Below, one piece after another: positions 36,660 to 47,599 of a stretch of DNA of 64,000 bases. Within the stretch, counting starts at the first letter, position 1. The number at the start of each line of letters is the position of its first letter. The stretch lies in contig CM074187.1 of assembly GCA_037179385.1 (NCBI GenBank), positions 13,951,450 to 14,015,449 of the forward strand, in the 5' to 3' direction. The DNA is from Holothuria scabra. Taxonomy: Eukaryota > Echinodermata > Holothuroidea > Aspidochirotida > Holothuriidae. Position numbers and translations under genes: made by a program. The notes below the pieces were generated by a model. It worked only from the letters and a program-made list of their open reading frames with translations, did not search any database and was not told the origin of the DNA.

Positions 36660-37260
36660 TCTTAACGCAACGGTGGAGTTAAAAAAAATTGATGTTCAAA
36701 TGTGAAAGACGGATCAAATATACACAGTTTGGTGAAATTTCCATTCAAATCAGACATGTTGTTTTTTCGCAATATCAGTAAATAAAGTCACTACATTTGT
36801 TTTCCTATAAGTGAGTTAGAGGGCAGCAAAGGTTACATCACTTCCTCGGAAATTTCCAGGAATGTTCTGCTTTCCTTTGTTTTTTTAGACTGCTGTGTTG
36901 ACCTTAGAGTTGATAGCGATGGTATTTCCGTATGAGGAATTCAAAAATTATGCAGTTCTCATGCCACTTTTACAATCACATTCTGATAAGATGGGATTGT
37001 TGATTGTTATTGCGGTTGTTAAGTTTAAAGAAAAGACTGTCCATTAATGTGAAGATACCATGTTCAGTTTAGTTCAGTTCAGTAGGACTTTATTCCAATC
37101 TCTTACCATAATATAAAATAAATAACATTCATGTCATATGTGCTTGCTCATATCTTGAGAACCACACATCGGGTTTCAATGTATTTTCACTGAAATGCTC
37201 AGAGTATGAAGCCCTCTAACATATCAAAACTTGATTTGACATTAAACCGCTCTTAAAGTT
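36660..37260. mobile_element. Family-8 element, copy 1, with LINE tail inserted
   Basis: The sequence matches 61418-61772 plus 62521-62743: caaatgtgaaagac, atttccattcaaatcagaca, gagggcagcaaagg, atcacttcctcg, actgtccattaatgtg, cttgctcatatcttgagaac, ctctaacatatcaaaacttg. It is broken at 37061-37131 by a reversed LINE 3' end that the other copy lacks. The terminal inverted repeat is decayed here. Confidence 0.7.
37062..37131 (-). mobile_element. LINE 3' end fragment with ACTGA-type tail
   Basis: On the - strand it reads tattatggtaagagattgga, then ataaagtcctactgaactga, then actaaactgaac. This matches the end of the longer + strand copy at 50582-50601. It is an extremely 5'-truncated LINE insertion, and the matching family-8 copy at 62.5 kb shows the empty site. 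Confidence 0.75.
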
Positions 37261-39486
37261 ATAAAGGTAGGTCTACTTCATTGATGTTTAGCTTAAATCA
37301 CATCGATGGCTTGAATAACAAAGTGAACTGCTTCTTAGTTTTTCTTTGATAAAGTAGGTGTTATATAATATGTGCAGATGTTCAAGCACATGTTTTATGC
37401 ATCATTGTCAGATATTCATGAAAATAGGTGAGATGGTATACTAATTGAAAAGTAAGAGAAATGTTATTAGAGGTACTTAAAGACCTAAACTGCATCTATT
37501 GGCCTCGCCCAGGCTACAAATTTACAAGTATTCTACAGTTATTCTCAATTGGCAGAGCCTTCTGATTGACATCAAGTTCAAAAGAACGCAGAGTAGCTCA
37601 TATTTCACAGCATTAAGCATTCTGATGTGTTCTAATTACGCATTAGGCTATTGTAAACTCATCAGATTAGTTGTAAAGCAATAAAGTGAGAATCTGTCTG
37701 GATGAAGATGAGGGAGTTTAGTCAAAAGCGTCGAGGGCTAGCAGTAAGTAGGTTGTGCGATACTAATAACGTGATCTTCAAAACAATGTTCATTGAGTTG
37801 AATAGGTTTAGACTGTCACAAAGTAAATGTTAAGTGAGCTGTCTTGTGAATTTAGAAACACAACACATGAACATTCATTTAAAAGAAGAAACCAGTTTCA
37901 CCCGTACGACTTGGATGATCCACCAAAAGCAAAACACACATCCCGTAAAAACTGGCAAACACAACAAGCTATTTTTAGTGTTGATGGTTTTCCTTCTAAA
38001 AAAGACTCAAACTTGACTTAATGGTTATTAAAGTTTCAGGGCAATAAAGAGTAATAAATTACTCAGTTTAAAACATTTTTATTACCAGGTTTAAAGATTT
38101 AAAATCTACTCGTATACAAGATCAAAGGTATACCGATCATTATAAGTCTGAAGGGATTTAAAGGTGATGAACAGACCACTACCAAACAAATTGTCTTTTC
38201 TTTTGACCATTTCGCCAATTTGTCGTCACAGATGTCTCCTAGCAACAATATCTGCGACGTTGTGTACAGTCAACATAATTATTTTCTTGTTTGCCAAGGA
38301 CCCATAAAAATATATCTTAAATGAACCCATACACTAAATGCAAAATTGTTCCTCTTACATATTGGGTGATGTCACTTCATCCACTGTTGAAAAAGTCACA
38401 ATTTATATTTATAAAAGATTGTATTGAAATCAAGCGCAACAAAATTCAGATTTTTTTTGTGGAATCCCTACAGACGTAAACTTTTCAGATCCTTTTGTAA
38501 TTGTAGGATTTGCCTTCAGCTTCAATTTGTCGTAACCTTTAAACAACCTTTTGATCTTAAAAGTCAAGGAGTTTTTTACCACATATATAAATTGGACACA
38601 CTAGACGTGGATTAGTGAAGTAAACAACTTCAAAACAAACTGTTTTCCGAGATTGTAAATAGACAAATGTCACTCTTCTTAAGGAAATTAATTTTTTGGA
38701 AGTTTGCAAAATAACACAGGCAATTTAAGACTACTGGTCAGATAATTCAGAGTGGCAATAGAATTGATCAATTGAAATCAGTAAACTCGTAAACGATAGG
38801 CTCAGAAATGTAGTTATACTTTATACGAAATACGACTGACTCTTTTGTTTCATTGTTACCACGGGAGTATGCGAAACTTTGAAAATCACAAGATATGTGT
38901 TTTTCCGAGGATATATCACATATTCCGTGTGCATTGGATGCAGAGAAGGCGACTTGTCATCTAATTTCCTGCTCCTATTGATACCTTAGTCAGTCAGTTG
39001 TCCTGCATGAAACAGGTAAATGAAGGATAAAATCATCGTTTCAAATACAAACTTTTTTTTTTATTTATTTCAGGAGTAAGCTTAGCAGGTATAGGTTTTA
39101 TTACGACAAATTACAGGAAAAAACAAAACAAAAGAAGAAAAAAAAAGACTGAGACATGACAGGCATAAGGCTAAAGTGTCTACTGGTCACTGTTCTCTAG
39201 ACCAAAAAGTATCAACTTAAAGATCAAAATGCATTTTTTTAATATCCGAATCGAGAAACTATGAGGAACGCTAATTCTTATCATTCCAGTTATAAAAATA
39301 AAACGGTCTTTGAATAATACCATAGATATCCTTATCAAATTTTAAACTTTATAAATCCGAATGATTGATGTTTCGAGAAAACTTCAAGCGATTGTATAGA
39401 GTTTAATGGTTTTAAAAGCTATCCATGGTCGAAAGTTACAAGATTGTATATTACGTATACATGTCTGAAGAATGACTTTAACAAGC

Positions 39487-39638
39487 TCAATTGTGGAAAT
39501 AGAGATCGTCATGAAAATTGTTTAAGTTGATGCTCTTTAGTTGAAGAAATCGGTAATAGTACGGGCAACCGTTGATGATCTTGAGAACTCGAGGGCGGAA
39601 CACTTCTTTCCGTCCCTCACTTTCAGGTGCAGTAATGC
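39487..39638 (-). CDS. Candidate terminal exon, - strand, two open frames
   Basis: A very good acceptor (ggaatttctagtgttttccag) precedes GC-richer sequence. In one frame (two bases, then ATT ACT GCA) it reads ITAPESEGRKEVFRPRVLK, then INGCPYYYRFLQLKS, to TGA at 39487-39489, 49 residues. In the phase-0 frame it reads ALLHLKVRDGKKCSALEFS, ending at TAA about 50 bases earlier. Phase of the upstream exon would decide. The exon at 40722-40919 ends in phase 2 and fits neither. ATTAAA on the - strand at about 39402-39407 could serve as polyadenylation signal. Function unknown. Confidence 0.45.
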
Positions 39639-40721
39639 CTGGAAAACACTAGAAATTCCAATGGAATATTCCCTATAAAAATACTTTAATGTATCATGAA
39701 AGCTTTGAATGCCATACAACATAGATTTGGTATACAAAGGAACGGAAGAAGGAAGGGCATAAAACTAACTTTCATCTCGTGTTTGATGAAACATCGTTTG
39801 GATTTCTCGGTTTGTCTCTTGATGCTCTCACAGAGCGGAGGAAAGAATTAATTGACAAATTTTTTTGAAGCCTTTGGACGGGAAGACGTTTCTTTTTGCA
39901 TCAATGTTATATTTTACTTTCATAAACAACCCAAAGCCCCCTTCTCTTAATCTAATAACCTAGATGTGGCCACCTTTCGTAGCTTCGCTTGATCGAGTTT
40001 CCTTTCTCAATCGAACAGTTCCTTTTTTGTATGAAGCAAAATAACAAAACATGAAATATTCATCTAAAGTCTATGGTTCTATTGTGATAGATCTACCTTA
40101 GTGACAACAAAACAAAACAAATTAAAACAAACCTAAACACGTAATCGTTATATAGTAGTAAGTTGGTCCAACGGAAGTTACTTTTCATCTTGTTTGACGA
40201 GTATCATTAAAATTGAACACTTTAAAGTACACGTTAGTAGCGCCACAGTCTGTTTGTTGGAAATTTCCCGATCGGTAATCCCTACAGCATTTATTGACCC
40301 CAATCATAGGTCTAAAGAAACACGCCACAAATATTTCAACTTTTCTTTAAAATCTACATAGCGGTAATAGATTGGATTATATAAAAGACGGTGTTTGTCT
40401 CCAAATACAGTATCAGAGAAACGTCTGGCTCAAACTCATTTAATACAATCAGGCTGTGCAACGATATTGATTTTAAAGGTTTCAAAAACACAGACACGTC
40501 TAACCTTAAAGTAAAATGTTGTAAACTTCTGAGGCCAATACTACTCCTTCGAACACAACCAGGCGTTTAGTCTGTCATGGCTTGACAACGGTGACTTTTA
40601 TATACAGGGACTATTTGAAGTTATCGATCAAACGTAGATGACGTATTGATGACGTAATGGTATCATATTTATGAAACATATGACGAGATCATCCTTCCTA
40701 CTATGTTTATCTTCCTTGTAC

Positions 40722-40919
40722 CTGCACATTTCCCCACCTTTCAAGCTATCTGAAAATGCCTTAGGCACTTTGTCTGTGATGATAGCACTAGAATTACTAT
40801 CACGGACTAATCCGCATATCTCACGGTTGTTTGGTTTTCTTATGAAGGTGTTAGCTGAAGATTCCCTGGAAATCTTTTCAATTAATCGCCTCATTCGCCC
40901 TGTTCGTGTCGTGAAGCAT
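40722..40919 (-). CDS. Candidate internal exon, - strand, unidentified
   Basis: On the - strand an excellent acceptor (ttctttcatttctcctcttc, then ggttag) and the donor TGCAG/gtacaa enclose 198 bases. Only one of three frames is open. The translation begins CFTTRTGRMRRLIEKISRE and includes RKPNNREICGLVRDSNSSA and DKVPKAFSDSLKGGEMCR, a basic, soluble-looking segment with cysteines near both ends. Both flanking introns would be phase 2, so the exon could be skipped without a frameshift. I recognise no domain. It may share a gene with the segment at 39487-39638 only if another exon lies between. Confidence 0.5.
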
Positions 40920-41737
40920 CTAACCGAAGAGGAGAAATGAAAGAACTCTGAGCATACCTGCTCTAGAGCGCTTACTAGGTATGCACAGGGACTGGTTGGG
41001 AAGGTGACACACACCGTCCCAACAGCTCCCTTGTACATGTGACCATTCAATACGCCTTGATCTGCCTGAGATTACTCGTGCAATATTGATCAAAGCTTGT
41101 GATAGACATTTATTTCTTTCTGCTCACACATAGAAAACTTAGAATGCTAGTGATCATAAATGTTATTACAATTCATTCCAAAATTGTAAAACAAAAACCT
41201 TGCAGGTTCTTTTCTCTCACAGATAATTGGAACTATTCTTTTGAAAAGGCTCTACTTCTCCAAAGAGCTCGATCCGACGACTTTCAGAAATAATTAATCA
41301 AAACTTATTTTTAAAGGAGAATGACCGCACATGAATTAACGATTGGTTGCATCTTCTGTAGCAACTTGATAAAATGCAGTATCTGCAAAATCTATTGACG
41401 ATACAGTAAAAGTTGTTGCAATTCAATAAATTATTGAGTTCACCGTTGGTCCGTAGGGGTCATATTATGCATGGTTTCCGTAGTATTCTCACGGTCTACG
41501 CCAATGTTAGCTACTGTGGAATTTTTCTACCAACACTAATATCCTAAATTCAAATTTTGCCTTGAGAACTTTCTGAAATCCTACATGAAAATACCTTCAT
41601 GATTTGTGATTCTACAATCGCTGTCCCAAATGTTTCCATGTGGCTCCTTACACTTTATCCTTGAGTAAGATCCCATTACCAGTTGTCTTTTCCTACTTAG
41701 CAATTTAACGACAGGATGTGGTACAGTGTTAACACTA

Positions 41738-42001
41738 TATAGACGAATCCGGACAACAGCTGATGATCTGATTGTAGTCGGCCATGACTGGGGTCTCTCA
41801 CCCTTTAATCTTCCAATTTCTTCGGGTCGCTGTATCATGGACGGTTATACACTAAATTGTATCCCTCAAATTCACTGATTGAATATGAGGGTTTGAAATT
41901 CATGTAGACAATAGATGAAGTCGATTCAATTCTAATGGACCCCACCAATGGCTGCCTACAGTACAGTCACTAAACACAAGCGCTGATCGGATTCGTCTAT
42001 A
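41738..42001 (-). mobile_element. 260-bp inverted-repeat element with GACGAATCCG ends, copy 3
   Basis: It begins tatagacgaatccgg and ends gatcggattcgtctata. Internal blocks (gtcggccatgactggggtc; gaccccaccaatggctgcc; agtcactaaacacaagcgct) match the other copies in the same orientation as copy 1. It has no coding content of its own. Confidence 0.8.
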
Positions 42002-42175
42002 AAAAGATTGTGGGGGAATTCATCTTTTCATATTTTTTGAGGGAGTTTGATGAAGAACAGGGGATTTTGTACTTACAATTGAGGGCGCGGTGAGCATGTA
42101 GCGCACTTTGGGTAACTAACGTGGATATTTTATTGCATTATTCTTCTTGTAAAATGTAGTGTCTTTATCTGACAG

Positions 42176-42339
42176 TTGCAGAAGAGCACCTTGTTCTATC
42201 AAGGAGGTGCTTATGAAATCTCCCTGGTTATACACAGCTAATCGAATAAGAAGAGGATTAGTTTGTCGAGAGTTTTGTATGGAGCTGAGCAGAACTAAAT
42301 GGGCTACGTTTATTTTTTTCACTACAAATTTTCAAAAGG
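42176..42339 (+). CDS. Candidate internal exon, + strand, four cysteines
   Basis: The acceptor gtgtctttatctgacag and donor AAAGG/gtgagg enclose 164 bases open in one frame: CRRAPCSIKEVLMKSPWLY, then NRIRRGLVCREFCMELSRT, then KWATF. The cysteines follow C-x4-C-x22-C-x3-C. The - strand is open too (42116-42322) and looks equally protein-like, with SIQNSRQTNPLLIRLAVYN and LIEQGALLQLSDKDTTFYK. Its splice signals are poorer, so I prefer the + strand, but only one of the two can be right if either is. Confidence 0.3.
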
Positions 42340-43349
42340 GTGAGGGGGATCCGGTGAATATTTTCATGTTTGTTATTATTATTTTATTTTTTTGGGGGGG
42401 GGAGGTGGGTTTAGCGGATGAAATCAGCCGTGGAAATTGAGTTATCCCACAACTTAATGCGAATAGTGTTGTGATATATCTCGCCTTCTCCTGAAGTGTT
42501 TACTATTCTATAATATATCTTCCACCTATACTAAATTTGTAAATCCGGTTTTGCTGCCTTGCACTATTCAAACACTGTTTAGAATTTCTCTGTACAAAGC
42601 TGTGTAAAATTTTAAACAATTTGTTTCTGTTCTGCTAAAGTTTAGTTACTTTGGTTAGCTTACAATCTGGGTGATAGAAATGTCGTATGGAAGTCGATAT
42701 ATCTTTCGTATGATATAAAAATCTGACAAAATAAGTATCTCAATCTGTTCTGAATCTTTGCTGTGGTTAATGGTTGAAGGTCAAGAGCAGCCCCCACACT
42801 TATTTTGAAACAACAGCTAAACATTACTTTTTTCCTACTGTTTTTCTACAAAATATCGTTCATCATAATTTATAACTTCAATTTTGCATATTCAATGTAA
42901 AGAGAGCAGTTACTTCTAGTAAATTTCACATTTAAAGAAAAAATGTTGTTCCATGGTTCTCAACAGCCAGCCATTAAATAGGACAGTCTACAACACTACT
43001 TCAAGTTGGGGTGACTGTTCTTGCCCTTTAATCACAACCAGTACTGACGCCGATCCTGCACCGGTTATCCAGCAATGATTTGGTAACAATATTTAGAAAG
43101 TCTTTGTTAAATTTAAAATATTACAATCTGACCTAAATTTGAACTAATTGCTAGAGTTATGAGATAATTATGAGATTAATTTGCAGGTAAGTTTTAATTC
43201 AACCTGCAGTAAGGGGTTATACAGCGCTTGACTACCGTACATTCTTGTTAAACTTAAAAAGGCTGTTTTCAAAATGGAAAAGTTTTCAATACATTTTCCG
43301 GTACTTACTATTGCTTCATTCATATCATGGCATTTATCTTCTCTCTAAG

Positions 43350-43595
43350 TGTATCCACAATATAGAGCACGAATTTCTAGATCAAAAGCGCAACGAGGGG
43401 AGCAACGGTGACATTTCTGCGAAAGAAAATTTTAGCCTTAGTAATTTTTGGGATGGACGTAAACTCACGATAGCTCCTGGATCCACCTTATTGTATTTCA
43501 GTAAATACTTCGGTAATTCATTTGCGCATGTCATTGCGGTTCAGAGCGTGGGGATACACAAACCGAGCTCAATATATTTTGTATGGCGTAAATAG
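43350..43595 (+). CDS. Candidate terminal exon, + strand, unidentified
   Basis: After the acceptor tttatcttctctctaag the frame is open for 81 codons to TAG at 43593-43595: CIHNIEHEFLDQKRNEGSN, then FSLSNFWDGRKLTIAPGST, then FGNSFAHVIAVQSVGIHKP. AATAAA occurs about 180 bases on, at 43778. Composition is balanced and soluble. No partner exon was identified within the window, though 42176-42339 lies upstream on the same strand. The phases are compatible in principle (that exon leaves 1 base), but joining it to TG TAT CCA would shift frame, so a missing exon would be needed. Confidence 0.33.
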   Translation, partial: CIHNIEHEFLDQKRNEGSNGDISAKENFSLSNFWDGRKLTIAPGSTLLYFSKYFGNSFAHVIAVQSVGIHKPSSIYFVWRK

Positions 43596-43599
43596 TGTA

Positions 43600-45160
43600 T
43601 GGCGTTGCTTTCGGGCAGAGACAGGGTACACTACTATGTATGGATATAGGTATCTAGTCAATCTGAACGCAAACAGCAGTATCAGTCCTACTTGAGGGCA
43701 AATTAAAAATCAACACCAACAAAAGCAATTTAGACAAAATCCACTGAGCTGAACCACACTTTAGACTCTTCTTTATGTAATAAATGAATTAAGAAAAAAA
43801 TGACTTCACCAAATTTTGGTGGAATGAAAACGTTGTTTACTGCATTTTTCACCATTATGCGTACTTGTCATTTTGATGAAGAACAAGAATCAATACAACG
43901 ATACAAAAGAATAACTACAAATGATGTCGCAGGATTTTTAAAGTTATCTGAATTTTTTGGAACATGGACTTCATTTTGATGTTCCTGTCTTAAAACGCCA
44001 AACTTTACCTTTGAAAATGCCTAAAAGAGTGGAAGTAAGTAACGGGTCCAGCCCCTAATATTATCAACATATAGATGGCAGTACTGCATCAAGTTGTTCT
44101 ACTACATGATTTCTCAAACTTCTTCAATTAGCCCGCATTCAATATTTAAGTTGTAACACAGACGAAATATGCATTTTTGAGGTTTCAACTAAATAACATC
44201 ATAACAAAAATTTTGGAACACATTTTCGAGGTGGACTTATTTATCCCGACGAATTGGATAATGTGCGAATTTGCACAGTCCTCCAAACAAATCATCGTAC
44301 CGAACTCGCGTATTAGCAAATGCTTTTGACGATCACATGATGTATAATACTTGACACTTTTACCAATGATTGTTATTCAGATTGCAAATTGCCATTAAAC
44401 AATATTTCAAGACTTGCCATAATTGAATATGTTAAAGTGCACGATTCAATCACTCTGTAAAAATTGCAGTAAAACCTAAACTTTCCGCTCTTCTTTCAAT
44501 AATATTTTTAATAACTTAAGCCAGCTTTATGGTACACTGCCACTTCCTTGGTGAGTTTTATATAAATAAAAGGGAGTCGAGGAATTTCCTGTTTAATCGT
44601 AAAAGTTCCGGTCATAAATGTAGTTTAGGTCGAAGTCACGAACGTTTATCGACCACGACAGGTCGCCTCAATCGATGTTTTGTAGCGTCAAAAACTTTTC
44701 GTTTAAATAACGGCCAATCAAATGTTCCTTCGATTTATCGAAGAAAACATTTGCCAATGATTTTGGTAACTGGGGACCTTGTTAACTGGAATTAACCTTT
44801 AGTCATTAAAAGGTAAATCTCTAGTGGTATTTGTTAAAAGTCATCAAGATCTTTTGTCATCACCGAAGATTCCAATCAGCCGGAGGAAGACATGGATAAT
44901 GTCATCATTCAGATGTGGAAATACATTCTTCTCGTCAATAGTAAACTCCGATATTCTACTTTTATTTGTTTCTTTTCGTTGATTTATTTTTCTCAGCATT
45001 AAAATTACAATTTATACTCAATTGCAAACAAAATTTGAATAGCAGTGGAGCTGGAAAACTGAAGGAAAACTTACAGTAAAAAATTTCCCTTTTTTCCTTT
45101 GTGGGACTATAGTAAATACGGATCAAAAACACAGAATCAATTAAAGGTAATTCAGTCAAA
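43600..45160. other. No gene or defined repeat seen
   Basis: AT-rich. A frame of 88 codons at 44529-44795 lacks splice support. Nothing in it matches other parts of the window. Confidence 0.35.
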
Positions 45161-45164
45161 TAAA

Positions 45165-45247
45165 GAAATATAATAAGAAATATAATAAGAAATATAATAA
45201 GAAATATAATAAGAAATATAATAAGAAATATAATAAGAAATATAATA
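45165..45247. repeat. 12-bp minisatellite (aaatataataag), about 6.5 units
   Basis: Near-perfect head-to-tail copies of aaatataataag. Because the unit is a multiple of three, it reads as repeated Phe-Leu-Ile-Ile or Tyr-Tyr-Ile-Ser on the - strand, which is not evidence of coding. Confidence 0.9.
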
Positions 45248-46279
45248 GAAAACATGGAACCTATAGTATACACTCCCAATCTCAGTAATTTTTTTCGTGT
45301 GCATGCAATGAAACTTGCCGTTCTGACAGAAAAGTTGCATCGTTGCCATAAAAGAAATTGACTGGAGAGGTGATTCTTCCCTGCCTTTCGGTCACTGCGT
45401 CTCTGTTCAGAATATTGAATGCTACATACATAGTGCAATATCTAGGAAAGTTAATAAGCATATATCGTGGGGACTTTAAATCGAGGTTACCTGCATGGAC
45501 GTATGGACAGTTGCGGCACCAGCGGGGTCAAAAGGGGGTATTTGCTCTTCCCCGGGTCAAAATCTTTTTACCCAAGTATCCTCTATTCAACTTTCAAAGT
45601 GCCGTGGCCTGACATGAGCTAGTTTTCTAAAAAATTGATTAAAAATAATCCTCCAAGCAGGTTTTACTACTCCAAAAGTTTTCAAAGTAAAGCAGTTGTA
45701 TATAACTCCCTGTCTTGAAACTATTTCCTACAATGCAAGCTTTAGAGCTAGCTATTTCTATGTTACCCACTGCCCACTGGCCTCAGACCTAAACTGCTAC
45801 ACTCTGTGCAGACATTAAGCAGAGACACTTGGCTTAGTACTTTACATATTAGCCTCTTCGCGCAATGTGCCGAGGTTCTGATCATGACTTTCTTAGTCCT
45901 GAAAAACCGGCTTATCATGAAACTCATAACGCTCTCTCCACAAGGCTTTTATGTTAGGATAGATCTTTTGCAATTTCCACCCCTATTTTCCCTTTACATT
46001 CTTTAGGGCCAATTCGACAGAGCTCGTTTTTTGTGGGTAACTTTTCGCCGGTCCGGGATTTGCTCTTCAGTTTTCACTTTTTAGTCCGTGATCGTTTTCA
46101 GTGTTTACCTTTTCATCAAGGGTTCTCTCTTTTTCTTCTCCTTTTTCTTTTTATTTTGTTTTGAGTTTCACCAGTCGCACTCGTGTGTTCATACACATAG
46201 TTTCGTTAGGCTTTGCTTTAACTCGGACAGGTTCGGAATTGCTCTGTGTTTTGTCCTGTTCATTTTTACTTTTGTTTTT

Positions 46280-46345
46280 CGGTTTTTGCCACATGATGAA
46301 GGGCTTATACCCGAAATATCGTGGAGTTATCGAAAACTTTTATGT
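46280..46345 (+). other. Retroelement-end-like motif (tgatgaagggcttatacccgaaa type)
   Basis: ccaca, tgatgaa, a GGG/CCC stem, and gaaatatcg, then tgg. Such 'TGATGA - short stem - GAAA' blocks are found near the ends of some retroelements, including Penelope-like elements where they belong to hammerhead ribozymes. The base before TGATGA is A where the hammerhead core needs C, so activity is not expected. No reverse-transcriptase coding was found next to it. Confidence 0.3.
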
Positions 46346-46719
46346 ATGTAAGTTCGTTTACTCCGTAGCACTGGTAAAATATGTAGGTTAACAGACTGGA
46401 TTAATAGAGTGCTAAAATTTAGGAGAAAGCTTCGCAACGGTTTACCTTCATCAGGCGGCAAAATATCAAAGTACCAACTGATCAAAAACGATTTTCAAAT
46501 AAAACAACAAACGCGTGCCTTCCTTACAAAACTCGACTGGTGTGCGTATAGAGGTCATGAATACACCAACACCATCGCCTTGCTTGTCTTGCAATATCTT
46601 CATCCAGGCTTCCTAATTTGTATTACAATTTTTTCTAAGGAACTGCAGAGCGGGTGTGAAATGGTTACACACATACTGCGTCCTTACTCAAAATTTATAT
46701 CAGGAAATATCTGGCTGTT

Positions 46720-46925
46720 GTGAAGTTTTATATGGCCATATGAAGCCAGATATAAAACCCTATATGGGAATATTACCTTAATACGTCATTTCACGTTTTA
46801 GATGACCATATCAAGCCAGATGTAACTTGATGAAATGTTTTGTATGGTCGTATCAAGTTAAATGATATCGTTTAAAATACCATGCCAGATATACATTTAA
46901 ACTTTTGTATGGCCGTATTAATATT
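46720..46925. repeat. ~65-bp tandem repeat, about 3.5 imperfect units
   Basis: Recurring ttttatatggccatatgaag, ttttagatgaccatatcaag, ttttgtatggtcgtatcaag and cttttgtatggccgtattaa, each followed in the first two or three cases by a ccagat-type motif. The atatggccatat core is self-complementary. Confidence 0.6.
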
Positions 46926-47340
46926 ATTTGAATTGGCAACATTTTGGTCATCTTTCAAATATGCATTTTGTACTCTCAACCACTATTGTGAAATTTGACC
47001 ATTGATTGGGCGCAAAGGCAGACGCCCCAAACTTAATTTGAAACAACAACCATATTCCACAGTTTCCTTCTTATTTCACTTCCAGGTAGGCCTGTATTTC
47101 ATAATATTTAAGGGCCTGAAAATCGCATGATGTAAATCTTTCGGTATACTCCCCTAAATTTCAAAATTTAGTGAGAAAAACATTGATCAATTTATTAGTT
47201 GACAAATCAATGGTTAATGGTGACCATAGTGATTTTTAGAGTGTAGTCACAATTTAACTTCAGTAGTAAATGCAGCTGTTGTGACGCCAATACAGTTATG
47301 TCAAAGGCAGAAGAGATTTGACAATGTAGGTCCAGATTAT

Positions 47341-47400
47341 GTTCAGTTCAGTTCAGTGTATGTCGTTGATAAAAACATTTACATAGATGCATATAAAAAG
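47341..47400 (-). mobile_element. LINE 3' end fragment with CTGAA tail
   Basis: gttcagttcagttcagtgta, followed by tgtcgttgataaaaacattt, is the reverse of a LINE-like 3' end: atgtttttatcaacgacata, then cactgaactgaactgaac. It has the same kind of pentameric tail as at 37062 and 50582 but a different sequence before it, so a related LINE family. Confidence 0.5.
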
Positions 47401-47599
47401 AATATGCAATGCTGAAATGTAGCGTTACAGAACGCTAGAAAAACAGTAATATGTTTACGGTAGCTAGCGACCTATAAACTAAGAAAAAGAAAAAAGAAAC
47501 ATAAAAAGAATAAGAAGACAGAACACTTAACATGTTGTGACGGAGGGGTTGAATAAACGACATGCACACACAAATGATATGTCATCATCGAGCTACTTC

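Noticed and set aside
41581..41838. 85-codon - strand frame
   Set aside because: Most of it lies in the 260-bp inverted-repeat element at 41738-42001.
45152..45438. 158-codon - strand frame with Phe-Leu-Ile-Ile repeats
   Set aside because: The repeat part is the 12-bp minisatellite read in frame; the flanks show no coding signals.
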